The position numbers and the translations under genes are program-made. The notes under the pieces are model-generated. The model did not search any database, was not told the origin of the DNA, and worked only from the letters and a program-made list of their open reading frames with translations. Shown in pieces: positions 1-13,300 of a stretch of 64,000 nt of DNA; the first letter of the stretch is position 1; each line of letters starts with the position of its first letter. Origin of the DNA: Arenicola marina (taxonomy: Eukaryota; Annelida; Polychaeta; Arenicolidae); contig OZ025249.1 in the NCBI GenBank assembly GCA_964019135.1, positions 14,409,088-14,473,087 of the forward strand. The letters run 5' to 3'.

Positions 1-656
1 GCGATCATCTGGTCCAAATTAGCACTAAACTGAATACCTAACAAAACAAACTCCTCGCCCCACTCCAGTGGGATATCCGTACATACTCTCATAACGCGAT
101 TTGTTTTCCCAATCCAAAAGGCTTTTGTTTTATCGACGATCACGCGCAACCCCGAGCAAATATAAAATTCCTCCATAATCTTTAACACACGTCTTAGGGA
201 TTCCTCACTGCCGTCCAGCATCAAAAATGTATCATCAGCATATTGACCAATAATATATTGAATTTTTTTAATAGTAATACCTTTCACAGAACTATCCGAT
301 TTTAGGAACATCGCTAAAGGCTCGATGGCCAATTACAAATAAATAGGGAGAAAGCGGATCTCCTTGCCTAAAACCTCTGCCTAGTGTAAACCATTCAGAC
401 ATAGTACCGTTGTTAATAATACAACTCTTTGGTTCTTTATATACTATATTGAACCATTTGATGAACGACGGGCCAAATCCATATGCTTCCAAAACCTTAT
501 TTGTGTACTCCCAGCTCAAAGTATCAAATGCCTTCTCAAAATCTACCAGGAGTAACATACCAGACTTATTATTACTTAACAAATAATGTATTATGTCGTA
601 AACTAACCTGGTATTTTCCCCAATGAATCTACCTTTCAGAAAACCCTTGTCGGCGA
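1..656 (-). mobile_element. LINE reverse transcriptase, 5'-truncated (L1/Tx1-like)
   Basis: The minus strand encodes GFLKGRFIGENTRLVYDII, VDFEKAFDTLSWEY and GFRQGDPLSPYLF, then, after one frame shift near 325-330, IIGQYADDTFLMLDGSEE and FYICSGLRVIVDKTKAFW. These are RT fingers and palm with the YADD catalytic motif of an L1/Tx1-type non-LTR element. The 5' end is cut at about 656, inside or against a 44-bp tandem repeat; the 3' part is outside the window. It lies where gene A's last intron or 3' flank should be. Confidence 0.8.
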
Positions 657-800
657 ACACTGATCTCTGGTTCAGGTACTGGGATCCCTGATGTCAGCGT
701 ACACAGATTCCTGGTTCAGGTACTGGGATCCCTGATGTCAGTGTACACTGATCCCTGGTTCAGGCAGTGGGATCCCTGATGTCAGCGTATATTGTTCCCG
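657..800. repeat. 44-bp tandem repeat, about 3 copies
   Basis: CTGGTTCAGG recurs at 667, 711 and 755, each within a unit ending GATGTCAGCGTACAC. The same array, also about three units, is at 47035-47170 in the paralogous segment, so it predates the duplication. Confidence 0.8.
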
Positions 801-1086
801 GATTGACGTACTGAGGCTCCTGTAAAGTTGAAAAGATGCGATAAAATGTGCAAATGAACAATTATGCACTTACAAGCCTTATTGTCTCAAAAGTGCAGGT
901 GGCGGGAAAAAAACATTTCTTTTGTGATATAGTTGTGATTATAGTTCATGACTATTTATATTATATTTACAGGCCACGCATGTAGACTGATCGCTTTATT
1001 ACAACCCCATAATGCCACTCCTTCTGCGATCATTCATAGTAATTTGCAAAATACTTCTCATATTTTGAGTTCAAAACTATACAAAC

Positions 1087-1361
1087 CTTCTCCCCCAGGC
1101 TTTCGTAACCATCCTCCATGTTCCCCTGGCAGATAGATTCGCTTTTTACCCGGGTCGACTCGCTAGGTGGCGCTGTGGGTCGCCTTGTCTCCTCAGCTGA
1201 CGGAATGTCGACCGACGTTGGTTGTTGTTTGGTTAAAGAAGGGTTGAAGACCCCGCGACACCCACGGTGTCTGACGACGGCCACGACCAGCAATATCCCC
1301 AGGATCACCATGACGACCACAGCACAGCCCAGCAAGGCGAAGGGAAGGACTGTGGTATCTT
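1087..1361 (-). CDS. Gene A exon 8: transmembrane and cytoplasmic exon
   Basis: The acceptor ATTACTCAG is completed by codon A|AA (Lys). It encodes DTTVLPFALLGCAVVVMVI and LGILLVVAVVRHRGC, giving one transmembrane helix followed by basic stop-transfer residues. A Pro/Ser/Thr-rich tail follows, with GYESLGEK near the end. A weak GTTTGT donor after AAG closes it (phase 0, 275 bases). Without that splice the frame stays open for 19 more codons and ends in a Tyr-Tyr-Glu stop, as also seen in the 47.5 kb copy. So this could be either an internal or the terminal exon. YESL fits a YxxL type SH2-docking or endocytic motif. Confidence 0.7.
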
Positions 1362-4300
1362 CTGAGTAACGCGAAAGGTATAAACAGTAGAAACGGTACG
1401 TAGGTCACGACGGATACGCCGAATATAAACATCGATAGTAAATCAATATCGATGATTATGGAGAGAAAAGGTACGCGAGTTCAATCAAAGAGATCTAGTA
1501 AAGTCACGAGAAGCTTGCCAAAAGGTATGCGCGGTTAGACTTTATTTGTTATAATTTACAACAATATATCATAATTGATAAAGGAACAATTATATATCGT
1601 TCATTGTACTAACTTGGTTAGCAGCTTCACTTACCTTCCACGAGACGCAAGGGTGTTGTCACCGGGGACGTATCTACAACAGTTAGTTGGTGCACACAAA
1701 AATGTTACACACCCAAACGCTGTCCTTATGCGTCTATTTACATTTCGGCCTTTTGTTTCATATTGTTGGTCCATCATATCACGTTCTGACTAGGGACAGT
1801 TGCTGATCCGGGCAGAAGGACGAGAGGCAAACGTAAAAGGTCGGAATTGGGGTACACTTTAAAACAATGAGTTGTGCATGCCAGGACGAATCTACACCAC
1901 ATAGCGATAATCATAGCTACAGACAGTATAACATATAGATAACTAACTTAGTTAGGGGCGCCACCTTTCGTGAGGGGTGGGAGTTTTGTCGTCGGCGACG
2001 CACCTACAATTTGGCGCATAAAGAAATATGAAAAGAAACTTGTTGTTGTACACCACAATCATGATCACAGAAATGTTGGACGGACACCAACTGAAAATTC
2101 GGTGCGCAAAATGCATTGATGATTTGGGTCATAACAGCATTAATTGCGTCTAAGGCACAAGTGTGTGAAAGGCTATTCATGATCAAAAGCGAAGTTGTCG
2201 AGTCCCGTACTTCATTTCAGTTCGTTCGTACATAGCAGGTTCCAATTTAGCCCCATCAGATGGCTTGTTATGGATTTGATATTATTCTATGTCCATAACA
2301 TAACATAACGGTAAGGACGGACTATCAGTCTGCCGTAACCCTTAACGCCATCAAACGTTGCTAGTTTCAATTCATACCTTGCCACCATGGTACGCCTGCA
2401 GGTCTTAACGCCATCAAAAAACGACCACTCATAGCGTCCGTAAGCAGGTAAGCTTGGATATTATAGCAAACATTACAAGACGATATGTACTCGGTTATCG
2501 AGATTCACCGGTAAACAATAACATGGGGCGGTAACACTAACGGCTGTATACGAAAAGATAACTCTTCATTATATCCAGTTGTTAAACTCACTGGGTTTTG
2601 ACAGGGTCCTGACTGTTAGTCCGTCCAAAGCCTCTCCGTACTCCTTCATGCCGTTCCAGGCTCTGTACTGCTCCACTTTGAAGTCATATCTGGTGTTGTG
2701 TGTCAGGCCGGATATGGTTTCCATTCGCCAGGTGTCGCCACTGGTATGCGGGACCTCTTGGTCGACTGGGTCGCCGGAACCACTAGTCCTGTAGCTGATC
2801 CGGTAGCCGTAGTGAGTCTCCGCTTCCTCGGGTAGGTCCTTGTTCTGTTCCCAAACGACCTCCGCGAACGAACTCCCCACACTCCCGACAGTCACGTTCT
2901 CGCCGTTATTATCAGGGAGATCTGGAAAATGTAAAGTTTCGCCAAGCGTGGCACAAATGTGCATTATTCAGTCGTGACTACCGGCCACTGTTATTATTCA
3001 ACTATTACCAAGTATGCTGGTATTGTACCCAATAAATCTGTATTTGTTTATTTTCGCGACCATGGAATTCGACTTTTCTGTCCTTCGCTAGTCTAAATAT
3101 GAATGGTTAAACAGCGCTGCGGATTTACGAATCCAATTCGTGCAAGAACGCCAACCTATAACGTATAGACGATACGGCTTAGTTACGTCTCAAAATAACA
3201 ACACATGCACGCCAAGTCAACATTCCAGCCTAAAGTTTGTGAGGTATCTGCGATGTTAAACTATCAAGGTTATTAAACAGCTCTATAGAGTATGGGATAC
3301 AGAGGTTTTAGAGCACCATGAATCATGTAGTTTTATGGTCAAAGAACCATCACAAAACTCAAAAGCTCAATATAGCGACCACTGATGGGGTTAAGTTGGC
3401 CTTAACCATACCAAGAAGCAAACTCATGTTCATATCTTCATGTCTAAATGCGACAGTTTTATCAAAAGATTCAGATTCAATATATTTTATTTGAGCAAGA
3501 ACCAATACAAACACGAATTGCAAACCAATATCAATTCTCCCTCTGGAGACTCCCATGAAGACCAAGAAGGCCGCTAGCACAGGAGCCACCATATATGCAC
3601 TAGCATTTTGTATGGGTCACAATTATTTTACTATTGTCAACGTTAGGACATGTTAAGTGAAGGGGATGAATGGAGTGGGGGTAGATCGTACTTAGTCGTA
3701 ATAATGACCATTCCATGAAGCCTACCGGAAGGATATGTCAGAGAATACTTTTGTACAAGATTTAAAATGATTGGTCTAAGATTGGCTGCCAGGTTAGCCA
3801 TGGACATTGTAGTGTGGTGGTACTGTGGAAGGATCGCCGCAGCCATACGTACCTATGAAGACGCCGCAGTTGGTTCCCGTGTACCACTGCTGACACCCGC
3901 CGGGACACGACCCGTCAGTAGGTGAACAGCTGTAGGGGTCGTCGGTCCCACAATGTCCAGTGCAGTTCTCGGCACAGTTCATGCCGTACGTCCTGTAGTC
4001 ACACTCTGTAATGTGAACAAAATGTAAAGAAAGGCTACCACAAGGGAAGTTACGGTTATTTGACATACGGTCTGATCTTGCTAATACGAACTCTTGTAAT
4101 GTACTCTTGTAAGAAATATAAGCGGTATCATGGCAAACGGTTAATGTGGTAACTATGTCTGAGTTGTGATGATGCAGCACACTAGAACGCCACACTATCC
4201 CAGTGAAAGAATTGTTGCCGAGGGAATTTTGTGTTGGAGAGTAATATCACAATTAGTTAAGTGCCGACATGAGCCTTACCTTCCGCGCACTGCGGCCTCT

Positions 4301-7300
4301 TTAATCCAGTAGCAGAACACGAGCGACATCCTATGACCTGCGAACAGTCCTGACACTCACCACAACCTGTGGAATATAAGATCAAGAGAACAGTCCTGGA
4401 GACACTCATAACAACCTGTGAAACACAAGGACAAGAGAACAGTCCTAGGGACACTCACCACATCCTGTGGAACACAAGTACAAGGGAACAGTCTTGGAGA
4501 CACACCATAACAAGTAGAACAAAAGAAAATAAGAATTACTGTGAAATACTTACTGTTGCTTTCATGTCCGGTGACAACAACTTCACACAGTGTCATTAGA
4601 TGAGGTTGAAAGCCGCCAGTCCTCTCTATGATGACGTATCTGCCGACCGGATGTGCGTCACAGCTGATGTTGACAGTACCTCTCCAGGTGTTATTCGCAA
4701 AGGCCTGAGGTGGGCTTTCGGCGTAGTGACCACATGTGTGGGACCCGGATGGTCCCCCCATCACAACCACATCAAGGTCTGACAGCCGCATCGCGCCTGG
4801 TGGGTATTTGGAGGGGCATTAATAAATGCAATACAGTATGCAGTACAAGTATTAAATAGCTAAACGACCATCGCCTAATTCAATAACATATATAAATATT
4901 TAGGCAGAGATCCAAAGAGAAATCAACATGAAATTAGTGGGGAAGATATCAGGAAACGCAATGTAACAAGCAGCATGAGTAGCGTGAAGAAAAAGGCTAA
5001 TATTGGAAGTAATGGCAACGATGGCATCGGTGGCAACAAAGCAAGGCTCACCGCTTATGACGATAACGGCTGAGAAGTTGAATCTCTTGACGAAAGATTG
5101 TGGGCTACAGGGAGACCCGTAATATAGAATTGAACCACAAAGGAGGGGTAACCGTTAAAAACGGAACACTTTGCATGTGAAAACGGGCGACGTGGTGAGT
5201 CAAGTAGAAATCAAGCGAAAAAACAATTCATTGATCTCAAGTGGAAAAATATGATCAATGATAAACTATTTCACAACGAACAGGAAGCTATAAATGATTG
5301 CTGACGATTGTGAAAAGACAATGTGTAATAGATAAGGAATGAGTTCCTGATCTGGTCAATGTTTATTTTCATTGCTTTCTCTGATGAGGAGGAGGAGGCG
5401 ATGGCGCGGCTTATTTAAGCGAGGGGTCTTTTTTGTGTTACATGTAGTTATCCTCTTTTCTATCTGATACCTTTGTGTTCGCACAGTCTTGCTTGCATCC
5501 CACGCAATCGATAGTGAACTAATCTGCCTTTGGCTGTGTTCCGAGTATGTATGGATGTGTATGTATAAGTCACGGTTGCAGTTTTCTTCACAACGAAAAG
5601 GGCAATCGCTCAATGTCCTGCTATCCTGGTTTCTATTTAGCCTTTTCCTGCTTCGAATAAAGAAATGACACTGTATATAATTATTATAATAAACCTACTC
5701 AGTGTATCGAAGTAGTATCCCTGAGAGTTTGATATCCTTATTATTCAATTACCATCGTTCCTTGTTAACGTGGTGTCCAGATGAGTTATTATGTAATCCT
5801 GTTTAACTATTGTGCGAGCCTTCATGCTCTACCAACGAGGCATGACACACGTTCAGTATATAGACCTGGAATTAAATAATTATGTTCTAAATAAACGTAT
5901 AAACTCACACGACACAACAGACACACAATATTTTGTTTCAAGGCTTGGATGAAGGTTGTTAAACAACATTATTGATAATTGAGAAATAACATTTGTAATC
6001 GTATTCATAGCTGGTAAACCTTTTGTAGCATAACATTATTTTAGTGATAAAACAGTTGTTTTGTGTACGGCATTATTATTTTTAAAAAATCTTTCTATTA
6101 GGTTTTTTGTTTGTTGTTTTTTTCGTTTCTTGTCTGCGTGTTTTTTCTTGCATGAGCATATATAAGCACTGCTTCTGCTCTGGTGGCTCTAAAGGTGGTG
6201 ATACATTTTGTCTGCTTAATTATCAATCTGAATGGCGGGGGGGGGGGGGGGGGTGCTTCCTTGCTCAAATGGTTACCCCAGAGATGCGCAAATCACTCTC
6301 GGGAGCTTCCGTGAGTGGGTCATTATTTGTGACGGAACTATAATGACACGCGCTGGGACAATAGTGACCCGCTGTAAGAAAATAATGACCTTCTGTTCAT
6401 TGTTCGCTGGTCCTTACTGGCAAAACACTCAGAGGAAACAATAGAAACAGTATGCATTAAGGTCTTCATGAGTATACTTTGAGCTATTGGTGGCCAATAT
6501 AACGCTCCAACTCAACCGTGAATGTATCGTTACTAGTTACAGAATTATACTAGTTCTGGAATTCCATCTGGCTGATACTACTACCAAGTTTGATATGCCT
6601 CATTTTATACTCATGGGTGACTTTAATACACGTACAGGTCGTTTAGCATATTACATACTAGATGATACTGCTGCCCTTGTGCCTTGTGAGGACTGGTATT
6701 GTAGCGAAAATTTTCATGCCAGAGACAGAAAGTCACGTGACTCAATTGTTAATAATTTTAGGAGGGAACTTGTACAGCTCGGTAAGTAATTCAGCATTCA
6801 TATTGTTAATGGTAGGGTGAATGGTGACCCAGACGGAAATATGACATGTATAAGAAGAAATGGTGCCAGGCTTATCGACTATTGCATCACATCATCAGAA
6901 CTTTTTAGGTATATAAGAAACTTTGAAGTTGTCGAGGACACAATTGTACATTTAGCCATCAGTGTACACCAACCAATGGCATGTAAATTATCTTCTGATA
7001 TGAGAATGAAAGATGTAGAGACTACAGAAAGTAAATTGGAACAACGTATACGCTTTAGGTGGCCTCAAGATGAAATGTTTACTGAGAATTTAGTCCATTG
7101 GCTTGATGAATCAGAACATTCTCCACCCATGCTAGATACTGATATAGATCTTGCTGCTCAAACAATAACTGTAGGAGAACACTTAAGTTTATGGCCGGTA
7201 AAGCCATAGGAAGGGTGATCAACTAGACTGGTGGGATAATGATCTTGCAAACTGAAAGGGGCAAGTGTTTGAATGCATTTAGAACATACAGATCTAATGA

Positions 7301-10300
7301 AACCAGGGAAGCCTTTTTACTGGCAAAAGAAGCATTTAAGCCTATGTATAGAAATAAACAGAGGCAGCATAAAGAAATGAGACTCGTGAGTTAGAAACTG
7401 ACCTTAATTGATGGGCTTAGAAATGAGATGCTTAAATGCTCTGTAAATATAATCACACCTTATCTAACCAACATATTTAATGCCATTTTAGACCAGGGTA
7501 GGTTTCCATCACTAAGGAAGCAAGCGATCCTTACCCCTATTCATAAGAAAGGCAGTAAGTCTGATGTCGGCAACTATAGGGGTACTGCATTGCTGCCAGT
7601 AATAGGTAAAATATTTACTGGTATCTCAAATAATTGATTATATAAATGGGCGGAGGAGTCAAAGTTGTATGAGGAACAAGCTGGTTTCAGAAGACAGCGA
7701 AGTACTGTGCATCATATCTTCTCATTGCATGAATTAGCACAGAAATGCCATGGGTAGATGAGGGGAGAGGTATTATTGTCTATTCTTCGATTTTTCTAAG
7801 GCCTTCGACTTTGTACCTCATTTGCTTCTCTTTCACAGATTGGTCAAATCGGGCGTTCAAGGTAATTTTCTTAATGTAAAACAGTCTATGTATGAAAATC
7901 TAGAATCTTGTGTTCAAACTCCGGAAGGGTTAACTGAATTTTTTAACTGCAAAACTGGTGCCCAGCAGGGTTGCATGATAAGCCCTTTGTTATTTATTTT
8001 ATACCTTAACCAATTTATTGACTTGTGCAAGAGTAAAGGTTACCAGGTTTTTTTAGATGAAAATGTTCCTAATGTGTGTCTTATGTTGTATGCGGATGAC
8101 CTGATACAGTGTTCGGATCTTGTAGGACGACTCCAGCGTCAGTTAGATGAACTTATAATAACTATTGTAAAATGGCAGGAATGAATGTTAACTTTGACAG
8201 AACTAAATTAATTGTATTTAGGAGTGGCGGTGTCATACGTAATGATGAACAGTGGTTCTTTAATGGTACAAGAATTGAAAAAGTAACATATTACAAGTAT
8301 TTGGGTCTGATTTCTAGCTCCAGACTGAAGTGGACGAAAGGAGTAGAAACCCTGTCCCTTCAAGCCCAAAGGTTTCTCCAAAGATGGCATTTGGCCTGTT
8401 TGACAAAATGGTACTGCCAATACTCATGTATGCAGCTGAAGTTTGGGGGTATAACATTTATGACAATATCGAAAGAGTACAAACAAAATACTGCAAATTT
8501 ATCCTTAGTGTATCCAGCAATACATGTAATGTCGCTGTCTTAGGAGAATGCGGACGTAAACCGCTGTATATTCACCATTTTGTAAAGTGTGTCAAATACT
8601 GGTTTAAACTCGTATGGACAACAGTAGACTTATAAAATCTGTTTATAATATGCTTCTTTGTCAAGAAGAACATGGAAAGCATAACTGGGTATCAGAAGTG
8701 AGACTGCTATTGCCTTGATATGGATTTGGTGAGGTACTTATATATCAGGGAGTTAATGATATAGATTTATTTATTAATGCCTTTTCTCAACGCCTATCAG
8801 ATTGTGCAAATCAAGAATGGGTCAGTAGTATGAATGAAAATTTAAAGACATACTCTAAAGCTAAGGACATACTCTAAAGCTAAAGACATACTATTCTTAT
8901 AAGATACTGTTAGCACCTGCAATCTATCTATATGTTATTACTATTAGAACATATTTGGTTGCTTGAAGTAAATTTAGATGTTCAGATCATGACTTAGCAA
9001 TTGAAGTTGGAATACGTACAGGAATCCCAGTATACCTAAGAATTTGTCATTTTTGTTCACTTAATGAAGAAGAAGTTGTAGAAGACGAATTTCATTTCAT
9101 CTGTGAATGCCCAGAATACCAGGAACTTAGAAGTCGATACCTTCCTAATGTTAACGCGACGAAGTCATATTTCGTGAATCTAATGAATAGAAAAAATCAA
9201 GATACTCTCCATACATTAAGTTGTTATATATACCATGCTCTGCTTCTGCGACGAACAATGTTAACTTTGTGTGACTGATGTACATATTTAACTCGTTATG
9301 TTCTTTTTGTTTTGTACCTTGGGCCTGAGGCCATTTGGTTATAAATAAACTAAACCTAAAGTATATGTACTGACAGGATTAACGTAAGTGTATGTACTGA
9401 TCGGAAAAAGAGATAAATAATACATATGGGCAATATATGTACCACCTGATATTGTAATAATCTACCCACATCAACTTGGCAATTAGGTGTCGGGTGGTAC
9501 TGTATGTAATCGACCGTCCACTTTCCGATGCTCTTGGCCCCGCCTAATACGGGCCGCTACGTGTCTTTCGCGGTAACATCATGGCGACGTCACTATTGGA
9601 CCCATGACACCCACCTCCATACACTGAGCCGTACAAAGTCGACGGCGCTCTTCCGGTGTGCTCGGTTCCGACGCGATAACCTAATATTTGAGGCGCTACC
9701 TGGCTGATACGGGTTTCGGGGTGGACGTTGACGGAGCAAAGGTCTTGCACAAAAAAGGTAATCACGCCATTCTAGACACTTATTGAACCGTTCTAAGGGG
9801 AAACACGGATGACGACATCGGGCGTACGCACGCGTTAGGCAATCCGAACACACTGTAGGTCGGTACGCGCTGTTGGCGCTATGTTGGTCAGAGTGTATTA
9901 AATGCATTTAATTGTACGTGCTATATAAGGATATTTGAAGGGTGTAGGCGCTTATGTAGGTCCAAGTGCGTAATGTAGGCGCTATGTAGGGCAACGTGGA
10001 CGGTGTCGGCGCTATGTAAGGGACTGTAGGCGCCATGCAGGATAAATTGCGCACGTTAGGCGCTATGTGGTCAATGTGTGTACTGTCCCTGTGTAGGTCA
10101 TTGACGGCGATACGTACGGCAATGTGCGCGCTGTAGAGTGTAGGCGCTATATAGGCTTACATGCGTCTTGTAGGCGGTAAGTAAGTTATTGCAGGCTCTA
10201 TTTAGGTCACTGTAGGAGCCAGTAGGGCAATGTGCGCAGAGTTGTAGCTTTATATGGCTATGTGCGCGCTGTAGGCGCGCTGTAGTCCAAATGCGTACTG

Positions 10301-13300
10301 TAGACGGTAAGTGGGTTACTGTAGGCGCTATTTAGGTCACTGTATGCGCTATGAGGATAATCGATAATAATTTAGACCAACGTGCTCATTAAAGCCATAT
10401 TACATGCCTACAGGCCTCATGAAGGGCCCCGTTAACGCGTTGAAGATAGTTGATGGAACTGCAGGAACCGTGGTTTTGGCTCGTGACGTCACATAACTTA
10501 AATTAATATGCATTTTAAAGCCAAGAGCGATTGTCTCAATGTTAATGGTGCTATGAATTTTCTAGTTTTTATTTATTATGACAGGATATAACGCATAATA
10601 GCCGAGTAATAGACCCTTCTTCATATTATTTCATAAATAATTCAGATCGAGCTACAGTAGGAGCGGTAGTTTGAGCTTAGCGAAAACATGGCGACGGGAA
10701 CTGTCCTCTCGCTTGTTCCTAATAATCCGTCCGCTGTACAGAGCGATAACGACTGATTTATTGTTCCTCACTGTACGTTAAATGTCCATTTCGCGAAGAG
10801 TATACCCGCAAATCTCATAGTAGTAATACTGTCAAAGCGTCAGAAGAAAGTCACATCAGCGAAGGGTACAGATACCTTCAACGAGGTGTATATATAACAC
10901 ATTTGGATATTTGTTTCCATCTTAACTTCCCGAAATCAAATTTTAGTGAGATCTCAATACTGACGCCCTTAAGAATTTGGAGTTTGACAGCCGATCAAAC
11001 AGCGAAAGTGGCAAACCCATATGCATCATCTTTTGACACCGTAGATTTTCCTCATTAACAAACATCTTCACTGAACCGACTGACGTAATGATTGTGATTG
11101 GTGAAATGATGACAGCACGAGTCAGTGCATCTTTCAAAGCAGGCCAAGAACATGAAACGTGTAGGGTAGGCATTGGTAAGTACGCATTGTGGTGAAGACT
11201 ATAACATTTTCGCCATAACAAACAAACGAACTGACAGATTTCTGAAATCGAAGATTTCCGTCATAATAATAATATGCTGATGCTCTTTTATCCAGAACCT
11301 TTGTAATCACAGGTAAAGCAATGTGTTATTGACATGACGAACATCATTTACTTATAATTTTATGTTTAAAATGTAAACTGCACTGATGATTTCAGTGTAA
11401 ATTAATTGGTGAAATTTTTATCCTATGTTTTTGTGTGTTAAATCGCTGAAACAATCTCACCGAGGTAATTGTCGGTGTTGAAGACAGTGACGTTGTGGAT
11501 GACGTAGTCGCCGCCGAGGTCCACGGTCCACTTGGCGTGGTTTCCGTCCCCCGCGGCAGGGTGAGCGCAAACATCCCGTTCGGTGTGTGTACCGTCAATG
11601 ACCAACCCATCGACAGCCTGATAACTGTACAATATGAACCACTGTCCAGTCTGGTTGGTGGGCTTACCATTGGCTACGTTACCTGATAAAACAATACATA
11701 TGATACATTGTGTGTAAGGTCAATGACCTTCCCATCGAAGGCCTGATCAAAATACAGTATGTCGTAGACCCCTTGCTGGTGGGTTTACCACGGGCCCAGT
11801 GGGTGGTGGGGGGGGGGGGGGGGGGGTGGGGGGGTTTGAAAGAATGAACCAAACTAGTGATCGCCGGAAGTTTCGGCTTAGTGTTTTGAGAGAGCATGGG
11901 AGGCGGTCGTGTGGGAACAGTGCACGGCCGTTTCACTGCTTCAGATTTTCAAACCGCTCACACGCAGTCAAATATTGTCGTGTCTTCTTTCATATACGTC
12001 TGTTTGATTCCATGACACGTGTAATATGTATAGTGATGTAGAATTTAGGCGATTATTCTATCTTCCCTCTTTTATAGCTATTTAAAAAGTGTTCTCCGCG
12101 TTCATGAAAACGAGCGATAATGAGAGAGAATCTAGGCTCACCCTGGGATTAGATCAGCTAATTTGTTTGACACCCAACAGATTACAAACAGACCGTACAG
12201 TCACTGGTGAAATCAAAAATTGCATTACTTTGACTATGAAAACTAATCATGGGAGCATCAATGGTAGAAACTTATACTTATTGGTTGTAGTAGGAGTGGG
12301 GACGGGGGGGGGGGGCGGTGGGAGGATCTAGTTTTCTTCTGTCAAAGTTAAAAGGAAACGAAAAAACTTAATTTTAATCATTTCAACCTCTGTACAGCTC
12401 TGTACAGCTGCAGTTAACTGCTTTACCAATGATTTATAACAGGATCATATCTATTGGCAGCTATTAAACTGTTAAATAAAAGCATAGACAAATTTGTTCT
12501 TACGCTTCAGTTGCATAGCCATCCTCAAAATGAAGTGTATGCAGACTATAAGGAGTATAACAGCCGCTAGAGGAGTCGGGTCACTATATTAATCTAACAG
12601 ACTGCTGTAACTTTCGAGTTATAAGTCTCACCGGTGTATAAGTCACATCCGCTGATTTTGAGAAATATTTAGACTATAGCCATATAGCTGCTATAAGTCG
12701 CACTGTGCATCATGCCTTAAGGTAAGCCACCCATAATAGCAAGGTAAAAGAACTCTGTATTTGTGATTATTTTATGAAAGTATACCCAATTACACACCTT
12801 CTGGTGAATTTTTAGGATACTTTACCGTCCCGTTAAAAAAATATTCTCCATTTTCCAAGTATAGCCCCATCACAAAATGACCAAAACTTGACACCTACCA
12901 CGAATATGTAATTTTGCTACAATTCAGCTCAATATTAAGTCATTATCATCAGTAATAGCTCTTTGGAAAGCTTAAGCCAAGTGCAATACAGCAATGATAT
13001 TCAACAATGTAAATAGTAGCCACAAAAAATAACCGAATGGCAATAATAAAGTGCAGTTATGCAAAAACAGGACCGTTTTGCCAAAATTCGAAATCACCAC
13101 CTTCACAAAATTGGCTATTATTTCATCAAAAATGAAAATTCTGACACCAAACCACGTTTAAAAACTTCTAAAAACATAGTTCTTGCAATAAAAATAAAGA
13201 AAAATACAGGTAGCCGTGCAAATTTTCCAAGAAACACGTCCTGAAACTTGAAAATGTTATTTAAGAAATATTTTTTGGAGCAGCTTATTTCACACCAATT

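Noticed and set aside
1087..1361. Receptor tyrosine kinase downstream of the transmembrane exon
   Set aside because: The ectodomain recalls Tie-like receptors, but no kinase motif is visible in the window and gene B ends in a short tail exon.
4369..4782. Plus-strand ORFs over the lectin exon and the 49-bp array, also at 57338-57574
   Set aside because: Shadows of the minus-strand exons.
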